From positions 2,170,001 to 2,234,000 of the forward strand of contig NC_085888.1 of assembly GCF_035222375.1 (NCBI RefSeq): a stretch of DNA of 64,000 bases, written 5' to 3'. Each line of letters starts with the position of its first letter. The stretch's first letter is position 1. A model generated the notes under the pieces. That model searched no databases. It worked only from the letters and a program-made list of their open reading frames with translations, and was not told the DNA's origin. Source of the DNA: Podospora pseudocomata. Lineage: Eukaryota > Ascomycota > Sordariomycetes > Sordariales > Podosporaceae. Positions 29,875 to 41,593 of the stretch are shown one piece after another. A program made the translations under genes and the position numbers.

Positions 29875-30951
29875 AACCACATGTCTTTTGCCTCCTCTTT
29901 ACATATGAGACCAGTCTTTTCTTTTTGCCTGCCAGCCAGCGTGAGATGATTCTGATTCTCGATTTTGCTATTCCTTCCAAACTGTAGTTGTTCCACCTAT
30001 ACCTTGGCTCCTCCCCTCCCCCACTCCTTCCTCTTTATCGTCCTCACGCCTTCCTCTGTGACACCCTCACGCCTTCCTCTTCAACCCTCTCGCTCCTTTC
30101 TCTTCAACACCCTCCCCTCCCCACGCACAGCCCCTTTACACACCTCCTCCAAATTAGCAACCGTGCAAGGGCCACCCACCCCCCTCCCTATAAGTTCCTC
30201 CCACACCCTTCTCTTTTCTCCTTTTGTCCTTATATACCAGGAGTATCCTGTACCAGATTTACTGGCCGGTAACCCAAGGAGATCAAGAACGTTCTTGGGC
30301 GTTGCATGATGATACTGGTTTCTTTTTTTTTTTTTTACCCCCCATCTGCTCTTTCTGTCCTTTTCCCTTTTAGATGGGGGGTCATTATTGAATTGCTCTG
30401 ACTTTTGGGGAAGGTGTATTTCAAGGCTATAATTTCTGTTGGCTTTTTTCTCCTTTGAGGAGAGATGGATTTTTTTTTTTAATTTTTTTTTATTTTTATT
30501 TTTTTTCATTATGGACTTGACTTTTGTTGGGCTATGAGGAAGATTAGGTTGGTGTCTGTAGGTGGTTATTGCTTGTGAAGTTGTATGTGAAGTTGAATGT
30601 CGAGATGTTGGAGGCACAGGGAGAGAGGAGAAGAGTCGCATGCACCTGCTTTTCATATCAAAATATCACGCTATCCCGACCTGGTTATTAGAGAGTCACC
30701 TCTCTTGCTGTAGTAGTTTACAGTTCTCGTGTTGTTGTTCTACTGACTTGCAATGTCCATGTGTGGTGCTTTCAATCTCTTGTTTGATCCATTTGTCGAT
30801 AGGAAAAGCCACATACAAAAGTCTCCAATTGTTCAAATAAGTATCAACACTCACATCGTCGAAATGATAATTGCTTGCTTGTTCATTTACTCGCTTAAAT
30901 AGCCTAGACTGAACAGCTCTTTTTTCCCAAGCCTTGAATCAAGCCTCTTGC
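29875..30951. other. Pyrimidine-rich intergenic region
   Basis: From about 30000 to 30240 the plus strand is almost pure C/T (CCCTCACGCCTTCCTCTTC-like repeats). Two long T tracts follow at about 30319-30335 and 30471-30510. No gene recognised. The first part holds CTCACGCCTTCCTCT twice (about 30044 and 30066). Confidence 0.5.
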
Positions 30952-32028
30952 TTAAACCTGCCCTTCCTTTTCCGCCTCCTTCTTCTTCTCCGTCACACTA
31001 CTACTCCCATCATCACCACCCCCTCCCCCAAGAACATCCCCCAACTCCTCCAAAAACCTGCTGGCCTCCCTCTCCGCCTTCTTCACCCCCATCTCCCTCC
31101 TCCTCCCCTCAATCTCCCTCCTCCTCCTTTCCATCTCCTCCCTCCTCCTCAGCTTCTCCCTTTCCCTCCCCTCCCTCTCCCTCTCCGTCCGTTTCCTTTC
31201 CTCCTCCAACCCCTCCATCTCCTTCTGCCTCGTCTCCCCATCCTGACTAAACTTGTAGAACCCCACCCCCTTGGTCCGTATCTCCCAATTAGCATCATAA
31301 TGCGTCTCCGGCGGCGGCGTAGCGCTCCTATCCCTCTTCCTCGCCAACTCCTCCATCTGATTCGTCTCCTCAAACGCCCGAGCCTGGATGGTATCCCCAA
31401 AGATAAGATCAGAGGGCACAGCGACAGGGCGGCCGGCCATTTTCTCCAGGTCGATTTCCGAGGCGGCCGCGCGGTCGAGGGCTGCTTTTTGGGAGGGGGT
31501 TAGGAGGCGGGTTCGGCCGTAGGTGTCGGTGTATTCGATTGTGGCTTCTTCTTCTTCTTCTTCTGGTTCGGAAGAGGAGGAGGAGGAAAGGTCTTCTGGG
31601 GGACCGGGGTTGGATTCTGCCCATTTACGGTCGAAATCTACGAGGCCGTATTCTTTGCCTATGTAGTCGCCTCTTTGCATGGCGGCGTAGAGGCGGGATT
31701 TGGATTCTAGGCGTTGACGGGAGCGGGCTAAGTCTTCGAGTTCGGCGGAGGAGGAGGAGGTGGTGGTGGTGGGGGATTTGAGGGTGAGTTTTTCATCTTG
31801 GTCTTTTGGGCGGTCTTTGCGTTTGATTTTGACTGATTTGAAGAGGTCTTCGGTTTTGGATTTGGAGGGGCGGGGGCGGCCGGTGGACGGGGTGGATGAG
31901 GACGATGCGAGGAGGGAGGTGAGTTGGGAGGTGAAGGCGAGGGAGCCGGAGAGGTCGGTGGGGGAGGATTTCTTTTGTTTTTTGGGGGGTGGTTGGCCGT
32001 ATAAGTGAGGGTCTTGGGGACGGGGCAT
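30952..32028 (-). CDS. CCDC174-like coiled-coil nuclear protein
   Basis: A single-exon, 358-residue protein on the minus strand. The N-terminus is basic and Ser-rich (PPPKKQKKSSP, a likely nuclear signal). The middle has the block RLYAAMQRGDYIGKEYGLVD followed by FDRKW, then an acidic run and IEYTDTYGRTRLLTPSQ, the hallmark of the CCDC174 family (DUF4078). The C-terminal third (about 260-345) is a charged Glu/Arg coiled coil. In animals CCDC174 is linked to the spliceosome and exon-junction complex; in fungi the role is inferred. The coding strand changes from C-rich at the 5' half to G/A-rich at the 3' half. Confidence 0.85.
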   Translation of the reverse strand: MPRPQDPHLYGQPPPKKQKKSSPTDLSGSLAFTSQLTSLLASSSSTPSTGRPRPSKSKTEDLFKSVKIKRKDRPKDQDEKLTLKSPTTTTSSSSAELEDLARSRQRLESKSRLYAAMQRGDYIGKEYGLVDFDRKWAESNPGPPEDLSSSSSSEPEEEEEEATIEYTDTYGRTRLLTPSQKAALDRAAASEIDLEKMAGRPVAVPSDLIFGDTIQARAFEETNQMEELARKRDRSATPPPETHYDANWEIRTKGVGFYKFSQDGETRQKEMEGLEEERKRTEREREGREREKLRRREEMERRRREIEGRRREMGVKKAEREASRFLEELGDVLGGGGGDDGSSSVTEKKKEAEKEGQV

Positions 32029-32858
32029 GGTTGTGGTGATGTAAGAACGTGACTAATAGTGGTGAGAACGGTGTGAGAGGTGGGTATTTATTTGGTGAGT
32101 GACTGTATGAGTTGAATCGTCAGTTGTCGGAACAGAAAGATGTTGATGAGTTGATGAGGTGAGCTATGTCAAAGTGAATCTTCAGATGAAGTGAGATCGC
32201 ACAGTGCGCGCCCAGCTCCCGCCAGCTTCCTCAGACAGTGGATCTGGCACTAAAACAGGGGTGCTAGCACTGCTGGCGCATCTTGGCACCTTTTACCCAG
32301 CGTGCGCCTGACATTCCGTCGTCATGCATCTCGGCCACCTCGCACAAGCATGCTTCGGCTCGGAGCTCTTCTTCCACCGTCGTGCGGACTTGACTTTGGC
32401 ACCGGCACGCCATCTTTCATCCCTAGCAACTGCGCAGACTAGACCCAAGAGAACGGCACGGTATCTAACCCGCATAAACCTTGGTGCCTCGTGGCCTCCT
32501 TTCGTTAACCCCCACGCGCTGCCCACTCCTTTTTTCATTCTTCCCTTTCTCTTTTATAAGCTTGACATAGGTGGCCCTGATGGAAGTGTATCGCGACCGA
32601 GGAAAGAACACCATCGGCACATATCCCAACAGCTAGTTCCCTACCTACGCATTGCTCCTCCTAAATCTCGATACGATTACGCTCCTTTTACGATATAATA
32701 CACTAGATATACCCCTGCTGCATAGCTCATCCTCTTGACAACGCGACCGGCATTCGAGCGTCCATTGCTACTACGATACCCCATTGCTTACTCTTACCTA
32801 CTCGGACCTCCGTGTTATCTACCTCATCTCCATCACCAGTCTTAGGAACACATCCGTG
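32029..32858. other. Divergent intergenic region
   Basis: Between two divergently transcribed genes (the CCDC174-like gene on the minus strand and the small membrane-protein gene on the plus strand), so it should carry both promoters and the leaders. Open frames here (for example 32324-32698) look like non-coding leader sequence. No other feature seen. Confidence 0.5.
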
Positions 32859-33227
32859 ATGGCTGGCCTTTTGGAGGTATTGGCTTGGATCTACTACGCC
32901 ATGACGGAGCCGAGCTGGATCCCGTCGCAGTTTCATCCTTTCTTGCATGGCATTTCTGGTTTCTTTGTAAGTACAGGGACCGCTGGACCTTCGTACCATA
33001 CTAACCTGTTCTAGATGACCCTTGGTTCTCTCTTCATTGTACCAATCATCTGCCTCGTCATCTACGACATCACCCTCTACGTATTCAGACTCACCGGTTC
33101 TGCCTGCGAAACATTTACGAATGCGCTGCGAGCTCGCCAAGCTACCCAACCACAACAATCGAAACTACCTATAAACGGGAATGGATCGACTCCCAATGGT
33201 CATGCACCATCCGAAAAGACACAGTAA
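32859..33227 (+). CDS. Small two-helix membrane protein
   Basis: Two exons, 32859-32966 and 33015-33227, with a 48-nt intron (GTAAGT..CTAAC..CTAG), giving 106 residues. It begins MAGLLEVLAWIYYAMTEP and has two hydrophobic stretches, about 22-37 (interrupted by His/Gly) and 38-58 (TLGSLFIVPIICLVIYDITL). The tail from about 70 is polar and Gln/Asn/Pro-rich (RQATQPQQSKL, NGNGSTPNGH). I do not recognise a named family, but clean splicing, codon use and an ordered membrane part support a real gene. Probably a fungus-wide small organelle or ER membrane protein (inference). Confidence 0.7.
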
Positions 33228-33358
33228 CAAGGGCCCAAGTAGTTGGATAGGGCGGGATAAGGGGGCAGAGGAGGAGACACAGCATAGCCAGAGAAAGCAC
33301 AAAACAACCTTGTTTTTTCGACAGCCATGTGGCTTGAAATATTTTGCTGGAATTATGC

Positions 33359-34517
33359 TCAAGCGACCTGAGAGAGCACCTTGATGAGGTCGCTGGTGAC
33401 GCCCATGGCCGTGACTTCACCACCGGCGCCCGCGCCCTGGATGATCAAGGGGTTGCTTCCGTACCGCTTAGTATAGAAGCTAATGATGTTATCGCTGCCC
33501 TTCAGTGCCGCAATGGGGTGGGAGAGATCGAACTTCTCGAGTCCAACCTTGACCTGCTTTGAGGCGACGTCGATGCTGCCCACAAACCGAACCACCTTGC
33601 CCTCCTTCTCAGCCGCCGCCTTTGTCTCCTCCATCTGAGAGTCAAAGGCGGGGAGCTTCTCGAGGAACTCATCACCGGTGGCAACAGACTCGAGCTCTTT
33701 GGGGATCAAGCTCTGGACAGGGAACGAGGTGGGAGACTCAACCTCGAGACCGGCAAGGCGGGCGAGGATGGTGAGCTTCCGGGCAACGTCCAAGCCGTTG
33801 AGATCGTCACGCGGGTCGGGCTCAGTGTAACCGAGCTCCTTGGCCTTCCTGACCTCGGCGGACCATTGGCCGCCCTTGCCGGAGGTGGGGGCGAAAGAGT
33901 TGAAGAGGAAGGACATGGTGCCGCTGAAGACACCCTCGATCTTGGTGACCTCGTCACCGGTGTTGACAAGGTCGTTGAGGGTCGAGATGACGGGGAGACC
34001 GGCACCGACGGAGGACTCGTGGTAGACCTTGGCGCCAGACTGCTCGGCAGCGCTGAAGATCTCCTGCCAAAGCTTGTAGGAGCCAGAGAAGGCCTTCTTG
34101 TTGGGAGTGACGATGCTGATGCCATTGCCAAGGAAGAGTGGGTAGGCGTCGGCGACGTCTTGGGAGCTGGTGTTGTCGACGAGGACGGTCTTGGAGCCGG
34201 AGGACTTGAGGTACTCGATCAACTTGGGAGGGGCGAGGGGAGCCTGGGAGGAGGAGGCGAGCTTGGAGGAGACATCATTGATGGCAATAGCGGCATAGTC
34301 CGAGTTGTAGATAGCCTTCTTGCTGGTGCTGATGTAGGTGAGGACGAGCTTGGGGCTGGGTCTGCGCTGGGCGAGCGTCTCGAGCTGGCCGAGGAAGCAC
34401 TTTCCTACCCCGCCAGCGCCTGAAGGGTGACAGCTGTAAGCATCAGGTCAGGAGTAACACTGGACAGAGAGTACACATACCAATAATGGCAATGTTGACC
34501 TGTTTCGCGGCAGCCAT
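33359..34517 (-). CDS. HOM6: Homoserine dehydrogenase
   Basis: Two exons on the minus strand, 34517-34481 (37 nt) and 34419-33359, giving 365 residues. It reduces aspartate semialdehyde to homoserine with NAD(P)H, on the way to threonine, methionine and isoleucine. The N-terminal nucleotide-binding loop is split by the intron: NIAIIG|AGGVGKCFLGQL. VDNTSSQDVADAYP, VTPNKKAFSGSY, and ESSVGAGLPVISTLNDLV (substrate-binding region) are characteristic, as are GYTEPDPRDDLNGLDVARK (catalytic Asp/Lys) and the C-terminal GAGAGGEVTAMGV. Length matches fungal Hom6 (about 360). Codons are evenly C-ending. A consensus TGACTCA (CPC1/GCN4 site) was not seen in the 380-bp upstream region. Confidence 0.97.
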
Positions 34518-34895
34518 TGTGAATTGAGCGAGGAACGAGATGGTTCTTGGGATTAAAGATGGAATTCTACAGGCCGGGACCCAAAATACGACAACAATTG
34601 CTCACACTGCATCGCGGGGTACTTTAAAATGTCGCCATGCAGCCCTGGCCCGATAGCGGACTCGCGGGGCGTGATCCTTGCATGGCGCCGGGTGGAGCCC
34701 TGGAGGTGGGATGGCGCCCCACTGTTGAACTTTTAGGTGCTGGTTCCTGGTCATTGGCTTCACAAGTTTGCGCTCTGCATCAAACTCATACAGCGACACT
34801 ATCAAGTCAAGATATCGCCGACGACAAGACACAGCACCCTTGAGATCTGTTATTGAACGAATCCCCAAACTCAACCGGACTCGAAATTAGTCAAA
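34518..34895. promoter_or_regulatory. Shared divergent promoter of HOM6 and TRM8
   Basis: 378 bp separate the two start codons, so both promoters and leaders must fit here. No TATA box or known site stands out. A TTGAGATCTG..GAACGAATCC leader leads into TRM8. Co-regulation is possible but not shown. Confidence 0.4.
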
Positions 34896-35820
<925 letters not shown>

Positions 35821-36284
35821 GAAGGGATAGAACAGAAGAAGGCTTGTTTTGATACCCAATGATGAGTGACTTGTGGGTGTTGATTGGATGGCTGTACATT
35901 GTGGACAGGCAATTCATCATTTTCATGGATCATACTGCCCTGGACCGGGACATATAGACCATCTATAACTTGGTCGTATGTCCCTTTTCCCGATCGTCTA
36001 GCATGATCCAAGGGTTAGGGTTAACATCTGATGTCAGAGAAGCCACAACGACCCGTGGTGCAAGGTGACCCCTGTCACTGCTACCCTGCATGGAGCTACT
36101 GACAACCACTGACGCGATACCCGCTTTCTTGCCCGCTGCTATCGATAGCTCCCTCCCCTCTCTCTCTCCCACCACCACCCCTCGAACAAGCATCCAACGA
36201 AAACAACATACGATGCGCCGACGACGATAACACCACTGCAATACACATGCCTGGTTCTGTCCCTCTCGAGTCTTCACATCGGCC
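35821..36284 (+). promoter_or_regulatory. Upstream region of the sorting nexin gene with a telobox-like motif
   Basis: Contains GGGTTAGGGTTAAC at 36012-36025, two tandem telomere-type TTAGGG units about 260 bp before the start codon. Such teloboxes occur in fungal promoters, notably of translation genes, and are bound by Myb/Rap1-type factors. One short match could be chance. The leader (36180-36284) is rich in AAC and CCAC. Confidence 0.35.
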
Positions 36285-39200
36285 ATGGCAGCCCTTTACT
36301 ACGGCATCGGCAAGAAGAAACAGCTAGCCCTCGCCGCCACAGCGAGCTTCATCGCCTGGGGGTACGCAGTCGACCTCCTCCCTGCCTTGCGATGGGCCGG
36401 GTACGCCTTCATCGCTGGCATCACACTATCACTCGCGGCACTGCTCGCCCTGACGGTGCTGACATCCCGGAGCGGGTACCAGTTGCGAAAACTGCGGAGT
36501 ATCACCAGCCGACCGAATGGCGCTTTATTCACTGGACGAGAGAACTGGAGGAGGGAAGTTGCGGCTCTGAGACAACGACAGGGCTATGAGAAAGCCTCGC
36601 TTTGCCCTGACAGTCCCAAGGTGGCGGCGGCGGTGGATGAGGTGCTGGGGTTTGTGATTAGGGATTTCATCCGGGTTTGGTACGGGGTTATCAGTTCGAA
36701 CCCGGTGTTTGAGAATGAGGTTGACAGGGCGATCAGGGGGGCGCTGCTGAGGGTTAGGGATCGTTTGGCAGAGGTTGATTTGGCGGGGGTGGTGACGATG
36801 AGGTTGGTGCCGATTTTGACGGCGCATTTGAGGGACTTTGCGGAGGCGGAGAAGTCGGTGAGGGGGAGGAAGCTGAACAGGAGTGTGACGGAGACGGAGG
36901 AGTTGGATTTGGCGATTGCGAGTAAGTACCGGGAGGGGAGGCTGCATCCGGCGGTGGGGTTGGGGTTTAGTGATGTCAAGACGGCGCAGCAGGATTATTT
37001 GAGGGGGTTGATGGGACGAGTTTTGCCAAAGGTGCTGGGGAGGGAGGTGTTGGGGTCGAGGGCGGTGGGGATTGTGGTTAGGGAGATTGTGGCTTGTGCG
37101 GTGTTGGGGCCGGTGATGGGGTTGTTGGCGGAGCCGGATACGTGGAATCAGTTGATGGAGGGGTATGGGAGGAGTATGCTGCAGGATAGGTCGACTGTGA
37201 GGAAGCTGAGGGCGGCGTTGGATCAGCATGCTTCTCCTGCGCCGAAGACGGGGGGGAAGCAGGTGGTTGCGTTTCCGAGGCTGGGGGTGGGGGATAGCGA
37301 GAGACGGTTTGAGAAGTTTGTGAGGGCGATCAGGAAGGTGAATAACCTTTCGGATGCGAGGAGGTTTAGGAGCGAGGTTGCTAGTCAGTTGAAGAGGGAC
37401 TCACAACAGGAGGGGGTGGATCAGGTTTATATGAGACGGCTGGAAATGGGGAAGAGGTTGTTGGATCAGAAGGTGCAGCATTTGGCTACTCCTGGGGATA
37501 GGAGGGGGTTCCAGCCGCAGCAGGGGGGGAGCAATGTCGTGCCTAGTGATTCCAAGCTGGAGAAGGCTTCTCTGACGGATTTGTTGAGGGACCCGTCGGG
37601 GTTGTCTTATTTCATGGAGTATATGGATAGGCAGCGGTTGATGCCGCTGGTCCAGTTCTGGCTCGTGGTGGATGGGTTTCGGAATCCGCTCGAGGATGAT
37701 GGGCTTGAGGGGGAACAGCTGCCGCTGCAGCTACCGCCATGGACAGAGTCGGATCGCCTTGATCTTGCACAGATTGATGCTGCCTACCTCAGCCGGCCTG
37801 AGCTCAAGGTCCCGGACTCTAGCAAGAGGATCATTTCCGACTTCCTCAAGGCTGGGAAGCGGGCCACGCCGGAGCAATACTACCGCGCTCGTCGTGAGAT
37901 TCTACGGGCTCAGAGCGCGGTTCTGGAAGAGATGCGCGTCAAACACTTTCAAAACTTCCGCAAGTCTGAGATCTTTTACAAGGCCCTCGCTGCAGAGGAG
38001 GCCTCAAGACGCACTACCGCCTCTGTTCCCACCACAGCACTTCCCCGAGCGGCCTCATATGCCGCCCCATCATCATCATCATCATCATCATCAAAACCAC
38101 ACCCCGTGTCTCGCCTAGCCCCCAGGCTACAAACCACCAATAACCCCCAAAACAACAACCGACGAGCGGGCTCGGCAACCGATCTCCGGGCCATTTCCTT
38201 CAACTCTAACGGAGGGAGCGACCTCGGCCCTTTGATAAGCTCGGTCCCTGACCTCCGCGACATCCGCCGGTCAGGTTCATTGGACGAGGGTCGGGGGTCT
38301 TATTCACCCAACCCCTTATTTGACGACGAAGTAGGAGGAGGAACAGGGGATAACGACCCCATGGCGGACTCGATCGCGAGCCTGGACCAAGACAGCGGCA
38401 GTAACAACAATGTGCCAGACACAAAAGTCGTGCAAGCGATGGAGAGGGCGCTGAATAATATTCTTGAGGACAGCCAGCAGACACCACTAAAGGTGGAGGA
38501 CCTACACGGCGGTTTATTTGGGGACGAAGACGCCGACAACGGCAACATGGACGGGGGTTTATTCGGGACAACTTCTACCACCGCAGCAGGGAAACAGCGA
38601 GCTCCGTCAGACGATAGGTCTGCCGCTAACAAGCGTGGGAGTATGGACTTGGCTACCCGTTCATCACGTGGGTCTTTGGACACGACAAATACTACTACTA
38701 CTACTACTACTACTACTATTACTACAAACAACAACAACAACAACAACAACAAGATGGAGAAACCGTCACTCGCATCGTTGGGTCTGGTGTCGGCAGCGTC
38801 AAGGATAGGGGTGTTTGTGGATGACGACTTGTTTGGTGACGAGAACAGGTTCTTGTCGGACGAGCCCTCGGACATTGACGAAGCTAAAGACTCGGAGGAT
38901 GACGTTGCTGCTGTCCACCTGGCTGCTCCGGGCGATTTGGGCCTGGCGGAGGCGATCACCAGTCTGACGAATGAGATTGACAAGCTGGTCACGCAGGAGG
39001 CGGTGGTGGATTCGTTGCTGAGGAAGGCGGAGTTGACGAATAATACGGCGGAGCTGAGGATCTTGAGAAAGAGCAAGGCGTCGCTGCAGAGGGAGCTGAG
39101 ACGAAAAGAGCTGCAGAGGAGGCAGTATGTGATTCAGGAAAGCGATAATAGCTTGTATGGGAGGTCGACGGTGAGGATCCTGAGGGAGATTGAGGTGGGG

Positions 39201-40350
39201 AGGGACGAGGAGGGGAAGGAGTTTGCGGTTTATGCGGTGGAGGTGTCGAGGAACGCGGGGGAGAAGATGCCGGCGGCGAGGTGGGTGGTGAAGAGGAGGT
39301 ATAGCGAGTTTTTGGAGCTGCATCAGAAGCTGAGGGGGGGTTACCCGAGCGTGAGGGGGTTGGAGTTTCCGAGGCGGAGGATGGTGATGAAACTGGAGCA
39401 GGGGTTTTTGCAGAAGAGGAGGGCGGGGTTGGAGAGGTATCTGAGCGAGTTGTTGTTGCTGCCGGATGTTTGCAGGAGCAGGGACTTGAGGGCGTTTCTG
39501 AGCCAGAGGGTGATTGATGGGGGGAGTAATGGGGAGGGGAGCAGGAAGGATATGATCAGTAGGTTGTATGACAGTGTGGCGGATGGGATGGAGGATATTT
39601 TGGGGAGTATTCCGGTTCTGGACCAGCTCAGTCTTGCGGGACAGAACCTTATTGCTGCTGCTACGAGTCAACTGTCACAGCTGCCTCTGAACGACGAGAC
39701 GGTTTCGGGCACAGGGGTGGTGCTCAATGCTGCAGAAGCAGAGGCGGAACTGAACGCTTTTGAGAATGGCACTGGGGCAGGGAAGGAACTGGAACCGTTC
39801 GTCAAGCCCATCTGCGACATCTTTTTGGAGGTGTTTGAGTTGAACAAGGGGAACAACTGGCTGAGGGGGAGAGCGGTGGTGGTGGTGCTGCATCAGTTGC
39901 TGGGCGGCACGATTGAGAGGAAGCTGAGGGACAATGTCAAGATGCTGGTGGGGGAGGAGCAGATACTGCGGTATGTGGATATGGTCAAGGGGGTGATGTG
40001 GCCTGGAGGGGAGATGGTGAGGGACAAGGTTCCGAGGACGAAGCAGGAGAAGTTGAAGACGAGGACGGAGGCGAGCTTGATGCTGGCGACACTGGTGCCG
40101 GATTTGGCGGGGAGTGTGGTGGGCAGATTGAATGCGCAGGCGGCAAGCAGGAGGGTTTTTGCTACGTTGAATAACGGGAGGTTGAAGTAAGTTTCTTTTT
40201 CTAGTGTTTTTGGGTGGAAGGCTGCAGCCCATGCATGGACGAGGCTGAGGAATGAGTACCCTATGCTAACATGCATTCTGCTTCTGTAGCGCGCATCTGG
40301 CATTTACCTTTCTGGACGAGATCATCGACATCCTTTTCGAAGGAGCCTAG
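36285..40350 (+). CDS. PXA-RGS-PX-Nexin_C sorting nexin (Mdm1/SNX13-14-25 type)
   Basis: Two exons, 36285-40186 and 40290-40350, giving 1320 residues. The short last exon (after a 103-nt intron with GCTAAC branch site) ends LAFTFLDEIIDILFEGA. N-terminal hydrophobic segments (about 13-30 and 38-62) anchor it in the ER. PXA lies at about 105-305 and RGS at about 425-565 (SLTDLLRDPSGLSYFMEYMD, FWLVVDGFRNPL). A disordered Ser/Asn/Thr linker follows, with Ser and Thr/Asn runs from triplet repeats. A coiled coil sits near 885-950. PX is at about 960-1075 (KRRYSEFLELHQKLRGGYP, QGFLQKRRAGLERYL) and Nexin_C at about 1105-1315. Yeast Mdm1 tethers ER to vacuole at lipid-droplet sites; the same role is inferred. 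Two GGLFGDEDADNG / GGLFGTTS-like acidic repeats lie near 740-765. Confidence 0.92.
38689..38753. repeat. ACT/AAC triplet repeats coding Thr and Asn runs
   Basis: Within the sorting nexin linker a nearly perfect (ACT)n run is followed by (AAC)n, giving a Thr run and an Asn run. Such triplet arrays vary in length among strains and lie in disordered protein, so little functional effect is expected. Confidence 0.85.
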
Positions 40351-41593
40351 GACTTGAGAATATGGTTTATGTCCTGCATATGATTTATTACACTAGTAGT
40401 AATGGACTGGTCAGGTCAGGAGAGGTCATGCGGCCTTGGGGATTTCCGGCTTAGTTGCATAGCCAATGGCGTTTTACTATTTTGGCGGCTATGATGTTGT
40501 CGATTGCTTCATAATAGAGGGTAGATATCTATCTCCATAACACACGCCACGGGCAACGCGGCAGACAGAACTGTACAAAGACTTAATCAGACAAAATTCA
40601 GGTGAGACGCAGATCTGAGACTCAAGGCTGGGGAAACTGTGTCCTGAGTGGCCAGCATACCAGCCAGTGTTTTTTGTACCGTGTAAAAAGTGATACAGCC
40701 GAGTGTTGATCGTGCCACAAAGGCTGCTTCTCTAGAAACTGTTGTACGGACCAGATTATGCCGTGGCACCCTTCAATAACAAAAACAGCACCTTATGGGC
40801 AAAAAGGCAGAAAGAAGTGAAAGGAGTCTTCTGTATCGCTTGGACCATCCATCCAGACGGGAGCTTTGTGTCAGGGATCTTTCGCGGCGAGCCTCCCGTT
40901 GGGTGAGCGAAGACTTGGCGCAGGCTCTGGAGGGATTCGGCCATGTGATTGGCTCCCACACAGTGTGTCGAGTGGTGTGCGTTTGGAAGTTGGGGGGGGC
41001 ATGTGAGGTCTTGCGTAGCCCCCCCCAGAGACCCCCCGTCATTCTCAAGCGATTCATGCTCGTGCTCGAGCCAATTTTTCTTCTTTTCCACTTCGCTCCA
41101 TCTCCGCCCTCCATCCACCCATCTCCTCTCCATCAGCTGGAGCTTTTCTCCATCTCTTTTTCCCCAGGCCTGTCATCGCCACTCTCTCCCCTCCACATTT
41201 GCGCATCATCGTTCACCACCCCCCCATCCATCGTGCCCGTACCTACTTTTTCATCGCGTCTCTCCCCACGCGCGCCTCGTTTTTTTGTTTGTAGCCTGCC
41301 CGCATCGCCCGCCCACCCAGTCACCCCGAAAGCTACCAGGTGCTGGGAGGAATTGGTTCTGGGCGCATTTATTTACACTTCAGCCAGCCAGAAGGACACC
41401 ACCGGGCACCAGGCCAGGTCAACCCCACCCGCTGGACGGAGCCTTCCCTTTGACACACAGGCACAAGACCTCCGTATCACTCCACGCTCCGAGAGCTTCC
41501 TCCCTCCTCTTGCTCGTTCATCTCAACTCTCTCTTTCTCTCTCTGTCTGAATAGCTTTCACCTTGGCACGCGACTGGTCGTTCATCAGCGACA
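40351..41593. other. Intergenic region and long leader of the SR-like gene
   Basis: No gene found. From about 41040 to 41590 the plus strand is C/T-rich, as in fungal 5' leaders, with a TCTC run at 41527-41547. Open frames through this part are leader artefacts. Confidence 0.5.
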
